NCBI GenBank assembly: GCA_003136655.1
Contig: PLFC01000020.1
Location: 20,460-53,343, forward strand
Reading direction: 5' to 3'
Length of the DNA stretch: 32,884 nucleotides
Source: Vulcanimicrobiota bacterium
GTDB lineage: Bacteria; Vulcanimicrobiota; Vulcanimicrobiia; Vulcanimicrobiales; Vulcanimicrobiaceae
The notes beneath the pieces were generated by a model. It was not told the origin of the DNA. It saw only the letters and a program-made list of their open reading frames with translations, and did no database searches. Of this stretch, positions 1 to 7,817 are shown in pieces. How positions within the stretch are numbered: position 1 is the stretch's first letter; every line of letters starts with the position of its first letter. The position numbers and the translations under genes are program-made.

Positions 1-734
1 GCGTGGGGCAGGGCCGGGAGCTGCGAGACGCCCATCCGCTGATTCGCCGCGCCGCTGGGAGCGGCCACGATGCGATAGTCGAACGAGAGCGTACCGTGTC
101 CGCCTTGGGTTTCGCGCACGACGAAGCCGCCGGGCGACTTCTGCGCGACGAAAAGACCCTTGGTATCGCCGTTCGGGGTCAGGAAGACGCGATACGCCGA
201 GTGCAGGTCGATCGTCTTCGCGAAGGTCGGATCGAGCGAGACGCGGCCTTGGCCGTCGACGATTTGCGCCGTGCCCGTATCTTCGATCGTGCGCGTCGCA
301 GCCTGCGCCGTGTAGGCCAGCACCGGCTTGTTGTCGTTGGTCTTCATGAACTGACCGATGCTGCCCGTGTAGTACACGTCGCCGTCGCCGTCGATGAAGA
401 ACAGGTCGTCGCCGCTCTGGTCGGTCGCGACGAACGGGTAGCCCGACGTGCCGGCCGCGGCGCGGCCGATGACGCCGATGTACGTGCCGTTTGCGTCGAT
501 GCCGTCGCCGCCGGCGGCGGTCGACTCGACGTAGAGCGCTTTGCCTTCCCCGACGGTCTCGGCTTCGAGCGCGGCGCCCGTGGACTTGTTTTCGAATACT
601 TTGCAGACGCCGGTCGACGAGCACGCGGTGGTCGAATCGGTGTGCACGCCCGCATGGGCGACTGAGACCGCGCCGAAGGCGGCCACGACGGCGGCGAGTG
701 AGATCGCGCCGAGGGTACGAGTGGGACGTAACAT
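1..734 (-). CDS. Secreted protein with tail-fibre-like C-terminal domain, runs off left edge
   Basis: Open reading frame on the minus strand from ATG at 734 to the window edge, about 244 codons with no stop. The N-terminus (MLRPTRTLGAISLAAVVAAF, then an AHAG cleavage-like site near residue 28) is a clear signal peptide. The middle is rich in short Gly/Ala/Ser turns (GVIGRAAAGTSG, FFIDGDGDVYYTG) like the beta-helical stalks of tail-fibre-like proteins. Near residues 155-230 comes a block with GRVSLDPTFAKTI, YRVFLTPNGD, GLFVAQK and FDYRIVA. I recognise this block as the C-terminal domain of a family of uncharacterised surface proteins in soil bacteria. AAAGG lies 8 bases before the ATG. Only the last few residues are probably missing. 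Function is unknown; an exported surface or adhesion protein is inferred. Confidence 0.8.
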   Translation of the reverse strand, partial: MLRPTRTLGAISLAAVVAAFGAVSVAHAGVHTDSTTACSSTGVCKVFENKSTGAALEAETVGEGKALYVESTAAGGDGIDANGTYIGVIGRAAAGTSGYPFVATDQSGDDLFFIDGDGDVYYTGSIGQFMKTNDNKPVLAYTAQAATRTIEDTGTAQIVDGQGRVSLDPTFAKTIDLHSAYRVFLTPNGDTKGLFVAQKSPGGFVVRETQGGHGTLSFDYRIVAAPSGAANQRMGVSQLPALPH

Positions 735-775
735 TGCTTTTGCCTTTCGAATGACCCGCAAGCGGGAAGTTGCAT

Positions 776-793
776 GACTCCGGTTCCGGAGTC
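776..793. promoter_or_regulatory. Inverted repeat between divergent genes
   Basis: GACTCCGG-TT-CCGGAGTC has two perfect 8-base arms around TT. It lies 42 bases upstream of the secreted-protein start at 734 and about 130 bases upstream of the BTAD regulator. The tight centre fits a protein-binding operator better than an RNA hairpin. No regulator can be assigned. Confidence 0.35.
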
Positions 794-924
794 GAGTGAC
801 GCCGGCAAGGGACGCGCGGCTCAAAGGCATCGTAGGCGGGGTGCGTCTCCGGAGCGTCTCAGGCCCGGGGCGCGACGCGCGACGAGGGAGGGGCTCCCGG
901 AGGCCGCTGGAAGAGCGAGCGGCC

Positions 925-3900
925 ATGCTGCGCGTGCGACTCTTCGGCAGCGGCCGGCTCTTTGACGGCGACGCCGAGATCAAGCTTCCCAGCCGTCTGT
1001 GGACGCTGCCGCTGCTGTCGTACGTCATTTTGCATCGCGGCGAGAGCGTGCCGCGCAGACGCGTGGCGTTCGCGCTTTGGCCCGACGAGCCGGAGGAAGA
1101 AGCCCTCCAAAACCTGCGCCGCAATTTGCATCGCTTGCTCAAGGCGTTGCCCGCGGCGCCCGAGGCCAATCCTTGGATCGCGAGCGACGCCGAGAGCATC
1201 GCCTGGAACGAATCTTCGGATTGCGAACTCGACGTCGCCGAATTCGAGCGCCTACGCGCCGACCCGGCGACGGTGGAACGCGCGACGTCGCTCTACTCCG
1301 GCGACTTGCTCGAGGATATCTACGACGACTGGGTCGGGGCGGAGCGAGAACGCCTGCGCCGGCTCTATCTCGAGGATCTCACCGGCCTCGTGCTCGCCGG
1401 TCGCAGCCGGCGCGCCTTCGCGGATGCCGCTTCGTTCGCGCGGCGTCTGCTGGATGCGGATCCCTGGCGCGAGGACATCGTGCGCCAAATCATGTCGGTG
1501 CGCTACGAGGCCGGTGATGCCGCCGGCGCGCTCGGCGAATTCGACCGCTTCGCGCGCGCCTTGCGTGCGGAGATGAACGTTGCGCCGATGCCCGAGACGA
1601 TCGCGCTGCGCGAGACCATCGTGCGCGGCGAGCCGATTCCCAGCGCCGCGCCCGTGCAGGGTGCGGCGCGCCACGGGGCTGCCTCCGCGCCGTTCGTGGC
1701 GCGCGAGGACGAATTGGCCCACCTTCGCGCGCGCTGGCAACGTGCGGCGAGCGGCGCCGGAGGCTTGGTCTGCGTGCGCGGCGAGGCGGGCATCGGCAAG
1801 AGCCGGCTCGTCGCGGAACTCGCGCTCATCGCCGAAGCGGAAGGCGGACGCGTGCTCTCCGGCATTACGAGCGCGCCCGAACGCGATCCCTATCAGTGCA
1901 TCGCGGCGGCCGTGCGTTGCGCGCTGCCGCTGCTCGCCGGCGTCTCGCTCGATCGCGCGTTATTGGCGGCGGTGGCGGAACTCGTGCCCGAACTTCGCGC
2001 CTACCGGACGGATATTCCGCCGCTCGCGCGGCTCGATCCCGAAAGCGATCGCGCGCGCAGACTCGACGCCCTGGCGCAACTGATCGTCGCGTTGGCGCGC
2101 ACGCGTCCGGTCTTGATCGTGCTCGAGGACGTCCATCGCGCCGGGGTCGAAACGCTGGCTGCGCTCGGGGAGATCGTCCCGCGCTTGGCTCGTGCGAGCG
2201 TTCTGATCGCGGCGACGTATCGCGACGACGATCCGTTGCGCGCCTCGAGCCTGCGGGCCCTCGAACGAACGCCGGGCGCCGGCGAACCGCTGGTCGTCGC
2301 GCCCCTCGACGCGCGCGCGATCGGACTCTTGGTCGAAGCGATCGCGCCCGGCGTGCCCGCGACCGGCGAGTTCCTCGCGGCGCTGATCGAGCGTAGCGCG
2401 GGCAACCCGCTCTTTCTCTCCGAACTCTTGCGCGACGTCGCGCGCGCCGGCTCGCCCGTACCTGCGATTCCGCCCAGTTTGGTCGCGATGATCGACGAAC
2501 GTCTGGCGTCGCTTGCGCCCGGGAGCCGCGCCGTGGCCGAGATTGCCGCGGTCGTCGGTGAGGCCTTCAGCGTCGGCCTGTTGCGCGACGTGGCCGGGCT
2601 CTCCCACGCCGACCTGCTCGACGGCATCGACGAATTGCTCGATCGGCACCTCGTGCGCGAGTCGTCCGAACGCGCTCGCTTCGAATACGCGTTCACCCAC
2701 AATCTCGTGCATTCGGCCGTCTATCACGGCGTGCCCGAAGAAACGCGGGTGCGGCGGCATCGGCGCATCGCGCGGCTGCTCGACGAGCCCGGCGAGCCGG
2801 GCGCGCACGAGCGTTCGGGCGAGATCGCGCTGCACTACGAGCGCGGCGGCGAGGCCGAGCGGGCCGCCTTGCACTATGCGCAGGCCGCCCGTCGAGCGGC
2901 AACCTTGAACGCAAACGTCGAGGCGCGCGCTGCGCTCGATCGCGCGCTGCGCCTGGAAAGCGACGACGGGCGGCGTTTCGAGCTGTTCTCGTTGCATGGA
3001 AAGATGAGCGCGCGTCTTGCCGATGCAGCGGCCGAAGCAGCCGCTCAAGACGAACTCGAAAGCCTCGCGGCGCGCCTCGACGGCGACGCAGCCTGCATCG
3101 CGCTGATCCGGCGCATCGAACTCGAGTTCGGGCGGGGCAATCCCGACGCCGAGTTGGCCGCGATCGAACGGCTCACGCAACTGGCTACGGAAGCCGGCGG
3201 CGAACGCTGGCTCGCCGCTGCTGCCGAAGCGCGCGCGCGGCGCGAACAGAGAAATTCCCGGTGGGATGCGTCGGTCGCGAGCGCCCTCGACGCGCGCGAG
3301 CGCTACGGCCGGCTCGGCGACGAGGTGGCGAGCGTTCGGGCCGCCGCGCTCGCCGCACAATCGTGCGGCTTCGCTCCGGAGCGCGCGGCTGAGGCCGACC
3401 GGCTCGCGGCGGAGGCGATCGCGCTGGCCGAGCGCAGCGGCGACGCCGAGATGCGCGTGTGGACCCTGCGGGTCGCGGCTTCGGTCGCGCACGAACGCGA
3501 GGATTTCGGGCGCGATGCCGCGTTGAACCGGAAGGCCTTGGAACTCTGTCGTGAATTCGGCGACCGGCGCGGCGAGGTGGCCTGTCGCGGCAGGCTGGCC
3601 ACCGTGCTCTGGGACGCCTGGCAGATCGATGAATCGTTCGAGCAATTCCGCGAGGCGGTGCGGCTCGCCGAAGCGCTGGGAATCGCGCGCATCGCGCCGA
3701 TCGTCTGCAATCTCGGCGGTCTCTTTGCCGATGTCGGTGACTTCGCGAGCGCTCGAGCCTGGTGCGAACGTGCGGAACGCCTCGCGACGGAGCATCGCAA
3801 TTTCGGCGTCGCCGCCGTGGCCTCGCTGAATTTGGCCAAGATCGCGTGGCTCAACGGCGAGGCCGAGGGGTTGGCGCTGATCTTAGAGCGTGCCGCGGAG

Positions 3901-4416
3901 GTCGTGGCACGCTTGCCGGGCTCGCGCCACGAGGCCAATTTCGCGAAGAATCGCGGACGGCTGTTGCGCTGCCGGCGCGACTTCGCCGCATCGCTCGCCG
4001 AACTCGACAAGGCCGCCGCGCTCTATGGGCGATACGGCCGCCCGGCCAATGCGGCCGAGGTATTCGATGAGGTGGCGCTGACGCATTTGGCCGCCGGACG
4101 CCCGGAGGCGGCGAGCGAGGCTTTGCGTCACGCGGAGGGGGCCGCGCGGCAGAGCCGACGCGGGACGTTGCCCGATCCGATCGTACACCACTGGATCGAC
4201 GCCTGCGTCCGTCGCGCCGGCGAGGATCCCGACGGTGCCCGACGCGCCTTGCGCTGCGCGGCCGAGACCTATTCGGAGCGGCGCGACGGTTTGCGCGATG
4301 CGGACGTGCGCGCCTCGTTCGAGGCGCTGCCGGTGCACCGCGCGCTCGCAGCCGCGCTCGAAAACGATCGCTGGCCCGCGGCCGATGCCGCCTGCGCGGT
4401 CGCGTTTGCACGATAG
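925..4416 (+). CDS. BTAD-AAA-TPR transcriptional regulator (SARP/LuxR-like, large)
   Basis: Protein of 1163 aa starting at ATG 925 (MLRVRLFGSGRL), which begins exactly at the winged-helix domain. The frame is open further upstream but that extension is Arg-rich and unlike the family. Residues 1-95 are an OmpR/SARP-type winged helix (LYS-free, with ALWPDEPEEEALQNLRR). Residues about 100-240 are the bacterial transcriptional activation (BTAD) helices, including YSGDLLEDIYDDW. Residues about 255-450 are an AAA ATPase with Walker A GEAGIGKS at 286-293 and Walker B VLIVLED at 396-402. The remainder is alpha-helical TPR-like repeat. Such proteins are ATP-dependent activators that respond to an unknown signal through the TPR part. 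No target operon is obvious nearby, and the nearest genes are small proteins of unknown role. Family assignment is firm; regulon unknown. Confidence 0.9.
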   Translation: MLRVRLFGSGRLFDGDAEIKLPSRLWTLPLLSYVILHRGESVPRRRVAFALWPDEPEEEALQNLRRNLHRLLKALPAAPEANPWIASDAESIAWNESSDCELDVAEFERLRADPATVERATSLYSGDLLEDIYDDWVGAERERLRRLYLEDLTGLVLAGRSRRAFADAASFARRLLDADPWREDIVRQIMSVRYEAGDAAGALGEFDRFARALRAEMNVAPMPETIALRETIVRGEPIPSAAPVQGAARHGAASAPFVAREDELAHLRARWQRAASGAGGLVCVRGEAGIGKSRLVAELALIAEAEGGRVLSGITSAPERDPYQCIAAAVRCALPLLAGVSLDRALLAAVAELVPELRAYRTDIPPLARLDPESDRARRLDALAQLIVALARTRPVLIVLEDVHRAGVETLAALGEIVPRLARASVLIAATYRDDDPLRASSLRALERTPGAGEPLVVAPLDARAIGLLVEAIAPGVPATGEFLAALIERSAGNPLFLSELLRDVARAGSPVPAIPPSLVAMIDERLASLAPGSRAVAEIAAVVGEAFSVGLLRDVAGLSHADLLDGIDELLDRHLVRESSERARFEYAFTHNLVHSAVYHGVPEETRVRRHRRIARLLDEPGEPGAHERSGEIALHYERGGEAERAALHYAQAARRAATLNANVEARAALDRALRLESDDGRRFELFSLHGKMSARLADAAAEAAAQDELESLAARLDGDAACIALIRRIELEFGRGNPDAELAAIERLTQLATEAGGERWLAAAAEARARREQRNSRWDASVASALDARERYGRLGDEVASVRAAALAAQSCGFAPERAAEADRLAAEAIALAERSGDAEMRVWTLRVAASVAHEREDFGRDAALNRKALELCREFGDRRGEVACRGRLATVLWDAWQIDESFEQFREAVRLAEALGIARIAPIVCNLGGLFADVGDFASARAWCERAERLATEHRNFGVAAVASLNLAKIAWLNGEAEGLALILERAAEVVARLPGSRHEANFAKNRGRLLRCRRDFAASLAELDKAAALYGRYGRPANAAEVFDEVALTHLAAGRPEAASEALRHAEGAARQSRRGTLPDPIVHHWIDACVRRAGEDPDGARRALRCAAETYSERRDGLRDADVRASFEALPVHRALAAALENDRWPAADAACAVAFAR

Positions 4417-4485
4417 CAGCGCGCCGAGCGCGGAACGCCGCCGAGACGCGCACCTCCTATGCTGGGCCGGAGGTGACGATCTGCG

Positions 4486-4701
4486 ATGCAAGACGATAGC
4501 CAAGACGCGAGGCCCGCACGCCGTTTCGAGCGGCTCTTCACATTGCGCGTGTGGCGCGAGAACGGCGGCGAGCGGACCGGCGCGTTGCGGGGCAGCATCG
4601 TCGAGGTCGGCACCGAACGGCGCTTTTACTTCACCGAGTTGGCCGACCTCAGGGATTTTCTGAGCCTTCGGCTCGCCGCGTCGTCGCCCGATGGCGAGTA
4701 G
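4486..4701 (+). CDS. Small conserved hypothetical protein (71 aa)
   Basis: ATG at 4486 is preceded by a strong Shine-Dalgarno GGAGGTGA at 4469-4476. The 71-aa product has a charged N-terminus, then FTLRVWRENGG, RGSIVEVG, RRFYFTELADLRDFLSLRL. The W/R, G, F and L-x-x-FL spacing resembles a small family of uncharacterised proteins found in Chloroflexota and related soil bacteria. I see no signal peptide, membrane segment or metal-binding motif. It starts 69 bases after the BTAD regulator stop and may share its transcript. Function unknown. Confidence 0.7.
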   Translation: MQDDSQDARPARRFERLFTLRVWRENGGERTGALRGSIVEVGTERRFYFTELADLRDFLSLRLAASSPDGE

Positions 4702-4752
4702 TTCCGATTTTTTCACAGATGTCTTTGAGGCCGGCACCGTAATCTGGGGGTC

Positions 4753-5496
4753 ATGCTGACTCTTCCCACGGCGGCGCTCGCGCTGCTGCTGGCCGCCGCG
4801 TCCGCGGCGCCGCCGCTTTCGGCGAGCATCGTGCCTCCGATCGGCGGTGTGGTCCGTTTCCACATCGTGCGCACGACGCAAGATGCGGCCGGCGCGCAGA
4901 CCGCATCCAGCGACGTGACCCTCCGCCGGAAGGCGGCCACCACGGCGACGCTCGAAGGCACGATCGCCGGACACGCGGCCGATTTGACGGTGTTGAACGT
5001 CGGCCGCGACGGGTCGCTGTATATCCCCAAGAGCGACAAGGTCGCGAGTCAGGACGGTGCGACCGTCGACGTCGTCAGCGGCCTCAACAGGCTGACCGAA
5101 CTCTTCGCGGGCCAGACCGGCGCACCAAACCCCGACGGTTGGGCTGCGACCCTCGCTTTTCCCGAAACGCATGGCGCGACGGCCTCGATCGAGGTGCCGA
5201 TTGCGGTCGAGCACGTCGCCGGCACCGATTTCGACCTGCGCGGCGACGGCCAATACGCGCCGCCGCAACCGGTCGCGCAACCCGGCTCACACCGCGGCGG
5301 CGGTCGGCGCGCGGAAATGCCCGAGCCCGTCTTCGGCGCCCCGGCGAAATTGCCGTACGGCGTCACGGTCGGCATCCAGGGTCAAGTCCGGCGCGGCATG
5401 GTGAGCAAAGTTACCATCAACGAAGTGCGCACGGTTACGGTCGACGGGCTGCAGTTTACGAATGTCAGCGGTTGGACGATCGAGGCGCTGCGCTAG
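4753..5496 (+). CDS. Secreted protein of unknown function
   Basis: 247 aa starting at ATG 4753 with a weak purine stretch (GGGGGT) before it. Residues 1-24 form a signal peptide (LTLPTAALALLLAAASAAPP). The mature part looks beta-rich, with alternating hydrophobic residues and many Thr/Val/Gly. A low-complexity stretch around residues 175-195 is rich in Pro, Gln, Gly, His and Arg (PPQPVAQPGSHRGGGRR). The C-terminal YGVTVGIQGQVRRG and VSKVTINEVRTV segments look like strands. No catalytic or binding motif is recognisable. Exported to the periplasm or medium; no function can be assigned. Confidence 0.7.
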   Translation: MLTLPTAALALLLAAASAAPPLSASIVPPIGGVVRFHIVRTTQDAAGAQTASSDVTLRRKAATTATLEGTIAGHAADLTVLNVGRDGSLYIPKSDKVASQDGATVDVVSGLNRLTELFAGQTGAPNPDGWAATLAFPETHGATASIEVPIAVEHVAGTDFDLRGDGQYAPPQPVAQPGSHRGGGRRAEMPEPVFGAPAKLPYGVTVGIQGQVRRGMVSKVTINEVRTVTVDGLQFTNVSGWTIEALR

Positions 5497-5739
5497 CCGG
5501 ACTCGAGCGTGCCGGTGCGGGTTTACGCGAGTCGTTCTCAGTTTAGGCGAACTACCGATATAGTGACGGCGGTCTTCATTTTCCGAAGGTCTGCGCCGGA
5601 CGGATAGAGGATACTCGCAAACCCCAGCTGGCCCGCCGGTTCGAGGAAGTTGCAACTTCCGCTTAAAGCCTTGCCTCGAGGCCTCGCGCATCGAACTGTA
5701 TTTTTCTCTCCGCGCACTCGCGCGGAAGGAGTCAGAGTC
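5497..5739 (+). promoter_or_regulatory. Leader/promoter region of S53 peptidase with two palindromes
   Basis: This 243-base gap holds no gene. TATAGT at 5559-5564 could be a -10 element, with only a poor -35 (TTCTCA at 5535-5540). GGAAGTTGCAACTTCC at 5645-5660 is a perfect 16-base palindrome. GCCTCGAGGC at 5673-5682 is a perfect 10-base palindrome centred 25 bases downstream. A paired segment, CTCG...CGAG enclosing AACC...GGTT, occurs around 5613-5645. I could not match the region to a known riboswitch class. Operator sites or a structured 5' UTR are both possible. Confidence 0.35.
5710..5731 (+). promoter_or_regulatory. Hairpin partly covering the Shine-Dalgarno of the 5740 gene
   Basis: CCGCGC-ACTC-GCGCGG at 5710-5725 is a perfect 6-bp stem with a 4-base loop. 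Its last two G residues are the first bases of the ribosome binding site GGAAGGAG (5724-5731), 8 bases before the TTG start. The stem could slow ribosome loading. The strong site is also what fixes the TTG as the start. Confidence 0.4.
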
Positions 5740-7458
5740 TTGAAGCCTGTCCACTTACGCGTTCTCGCGCTCGGCGCGACCGCGTTTGCTCTTTCGCCCG
5801 GCCTCGCGTCGGCCGCCGTGGGAGCCGCACCGTCGGTTGCCGACGTGCCCCGCGTCGCGGTCTCCGACCTCGGGCTCGCCCCGTCGAACGGACGCATCAA
5901 TCTGGCGATCACGTTGAAGTACCGCAACCAGGCGCAACTCGATCAACTGGTCGCGTTGCAATCGAACCCCGCCTCACCCGCGTACCATCAATTCCTGACC
6001 AGCAGCCAATTCAACGCGGCGTTCGCGCCGACGGCGGCGCAGTACGCGCAAGTGGCGGCCGCGCTGCAACGCGGCGGGTTCAGCATCACCAACACCTTCT
6101 CCAACCATACGGTCATCGACGCCGTCGGCACCATCGGCGCTGCGGAGAAGTTCTTCTCCACGGAAATCCACCGCGTCAATCAGCCCGGTTACGGCGAGCG
6201 TTACCTCAACGCGCGTCCCGGCGTTGCGCCGGCCTCGATCGCCTCGCTCGTTCGCAGCGTCGACGGCCTGCATAACCTGCGTGTGGTCAGCACCGACATC
6301 GCGCGCGCTCAGCCGCAACCGCAAGCGCCGCTGAACGAAGGCCTCGATCCCGATCTCGTCGGCCAGCCCCTCAAGGGGCCCGTGAGCAGCGCAACGCACC
6401 TCTCGGGATACGGTCCGCTCGGATTCTCCGGCGGTTACGATTTGCCGCAGCAGCACAAGATCCCGAAGGAAAAGGGTCAGTACTACACCGGCACGGGCCG
6501 CGCTTCGGGCGTCGTGATCGATGCCGACTTCCTCGATAGCGATCTCAGCGGGTTCCTGACGTACTTCAATGTGACGCGCACCGGTCAGGCGACGACGCGC
6601 ATTCCGATCGACGGCGGTCCGCCGGGCGGCGACGGCAGCGGCGACTCGCTCGAGACGACGCTCGACGTCGAGACGATCGTTTCGAACGCACCGGGAACCA
6701 ACTTGTACGTGTACGAGTTCCCCAGCTTCAACAGCCTCTCGTACATCACCGATGCCTACAATGCCGTCGTCAACGCCAACGTGGTCGACACGGCGAACTC
6801 GAGCTTCGGTGGCTGCGAGACCGGCATCGGCGGTTCGACCGCCGAGGCCTGGGACAACATCGCCGAACAGGGCTCCGCGCTCGGCATAACCTTCCACGCT
6901 TCGTCGGGCGACTCGGGATCCGATGGCGGTTGCGTCAGCGCGCCGGCCAGCGGCCCGCACTTCGTCGCCGTCGGCGGCACCTCGCTCATCGACACGACCA
7001 AGGGCAAGTGGTCGTCGGAAAACGCTTGGAACGGCAGCGGTGGCGGCGTTTCGACCGTCTTTGCGTTGCCTTCGTATCAGAGCGGCGTTTCGGGCGTCAT
7101 CACGAGCGGCCGCAACGTTCCCGACGTGGCCTTCGATGCCAATCCCGACACTGGTGCGGCGTTCTACTACGGCGGCTCGTGGAACACCGACTACAATCCG
7201 CTGGGCGGCACCTCGCTGGCCTCGCCGATCTTCGGTGCGACGTTGACGGAGATCAACGAACTCCTCGGCGCGCGCAGCGGTTACTTCAACCCGACGCTGT
7301 ACACGTTCTGGGGTAAGAACGGATACGGCACGAAGAAGAAGCCGTTCTTCCACGACATCACGTCGGGTAGCAACGGCGAGTACACCGCCAAGGCCGGCTT
7401 CGACCAAGTCACGGGCATCGGCTCGATCGACGGCTACCTCACGGGCAAGGGTCTCTAA
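5740..7458 (+). CDS. Secreted S53 (sedolisin/kumamolisin-like) serine-carboxyl peptidase
   Basis: 572 aa from TTG 5740, chosen because GGAAGGAG lies 8 bases upstream and a signal peptide follows at once (LKPVHLRVLALGATAFAL, then ASAAV). Residues about 40-200 are the pro-kumamolisin activation domain (LAITLKYRNQAQL, YHQFLT, FFSTEIHRV). The catalytic domain carries the S53 residues: E305 and D309 in LETTLDVE, oxyanion D391 in SSGDSG, and nucleophile S492 in GGTSLASP. The calcium site near the C-terminus is intact (FHDITSG and AGFDQVTG). Two cysteines (GGCETG, GGCVSA) could form a disulfide. The family consists of acid-active endopeptidases that cleave their own prodomain outside the cell. It ends at a strong terminator, so it is probably monocistronic. 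The protein at 23181 is its closest relative in the window. Confidence 0.93.
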   Translation: MKPVHLRVLALGATAFALSPGLASAAVGAAPSVADVPRVAVSDLGLAPSNGRINLAITLKYRNQAQLDQLVALQSNPASPAYHQFLTSSQFNAAFAPTAAQYAQVAAALQRGGFSITNTFSNHTVIDAVGTIGAAEKFFSTEIHRVNQPGYGERYLNARPGVAPASIASLVRSVDGLHNLRVVSTDIARAQPQPQAPLNEGLDPDLVGQPLKGPVSSATHLSGYGPLGFSGGYDLPQQHKIPKEKGQYYTGTGRASGVVIDADFLDSDLSGFLTYFNVTRTGQATTRIPIDGGPPGGDGSGDSLETTLDVETIVSNAPGTNLYVYEFPSFNSLSYITDAYNAVVNANVVDTANSSFGGCETGIGGSTAEAWDNIAEQGSALGITFHASSGDSGSDGGCVSAPASGPHFVAVGGTSLIDTTKGKWSSENAWNGSGGGVSTVFALPSYQSGVSGVITSGRNVPDVAFDANPDTGAAFYYGGSWNTDYNPLGGTSLASPIFGATLTEINELLGARSGYFNPTLYTFWGKNGYGTKKKPFFHDITSGSNGEYTAKAGFDQVTGIGSIDGYLTGKGL

Positions 7459-7482
7459 ACCCGAACTCGCGTTCCATCAGGG

Positions 7483-7514
7483 GCCGAGCCGGATTGCGAT
7501 CCGGCTCGGCTTTT
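7483..7514 (+). terminator. Rho-independent terminator
   Basis: GCCGAGCCGGAT-TGCG-ATCCGGCTCGGC is a perfect 12-bp stem with a 4-base loop, followed by TTTT. It lies 25 bases after the S53 stop and ends transcription on the plus strand. The opposite strand has no U-tract. Confidence 0.92.
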
Positions 7515-7524
7515 CTTGTGCGCG

Positions 7525-7764
7525 CTACTCGACGGCGGCCGGGTCGCCCGAGGCGTCCTCGATTTGCGTGATCCGGTCGGCCTGGTCGATGCGCGCCTGG
7601 ATGGTTTCACCACCCTGTTGGATCGGGTCGGAGACCACGAGGTAGGCGGCACTCGACGCGACCGTGTCGGCCTCGCGATGGAGCGTACCGGCCAGGATAC
7701 GGCCGTCGGCCAGGGTAACGCGTACGGCGCGTCCGACGAAAGGCTTCACTTCATGATCGGTCAT
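7525..7764 (-). CDS. Small conserved protein with LSm-like strand pattern (79 aa)
   Basis: 79 aa starting at ATG 7764 with TGGAGA six bases upstream on the minus strand. The N-terminal half, VGRAVRVTLADGRILAGTLH, has the hydrophobic-x-hydrophobic and DGR-x-hydrophobic-x-G pattern of an Sm/LSm-like barrel first strand. The rest is polar with a second strand (AAYLVVSD) and an acidic tail. No signal peptide is present. It is transcribed divergently from the HAD phosphatase, sharing about 50 bases of upstream DNA. RNA or nucleotide binding is only a guess from the fold hint; function unknown. Confidence 0.65.
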   Translation of the reverse strand: MTDHEVKPFVGRAVRVTLADGRILAGTLHREADTVASSAAYLVVSDPIQQGGETIQARIDQADRITQIEDASGDPAAVE

Positions 7765-7817
7765 GATTTCTCCATTCCCCGGTTGAGTGCCGGGCTAACT
7801 TGGGTAGCGATTTCGAC

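Noticed and set aside
3-665. Plus-strand 220-residue frame at the left edge
   Set aside because: The minus strand has a signal peptide, a ribosome binding site and a recognisable conserved domain over the same bases; the plus-strand product has none.
1960-3795. Long open frames on the minus strand within the BTAD regulator (611 residues) and at 3883-5280 (465 residues)
   Set aside because: They lie opposite well-supported genes, are Arg/Ala/Gly-rich without domain patterns, and arise from the GC-rich third codon positions of the true genes.
5573-5592. Similar CTTCAT...CCGAAGG segments in the leaders of the S53 genes at 5740 and 23181 (23028-23046)
   Set aside because: The match is short, gapped and limited to a weak CTTC/GAAG hairpin; chance similarity cannot be excluded without more leaders.
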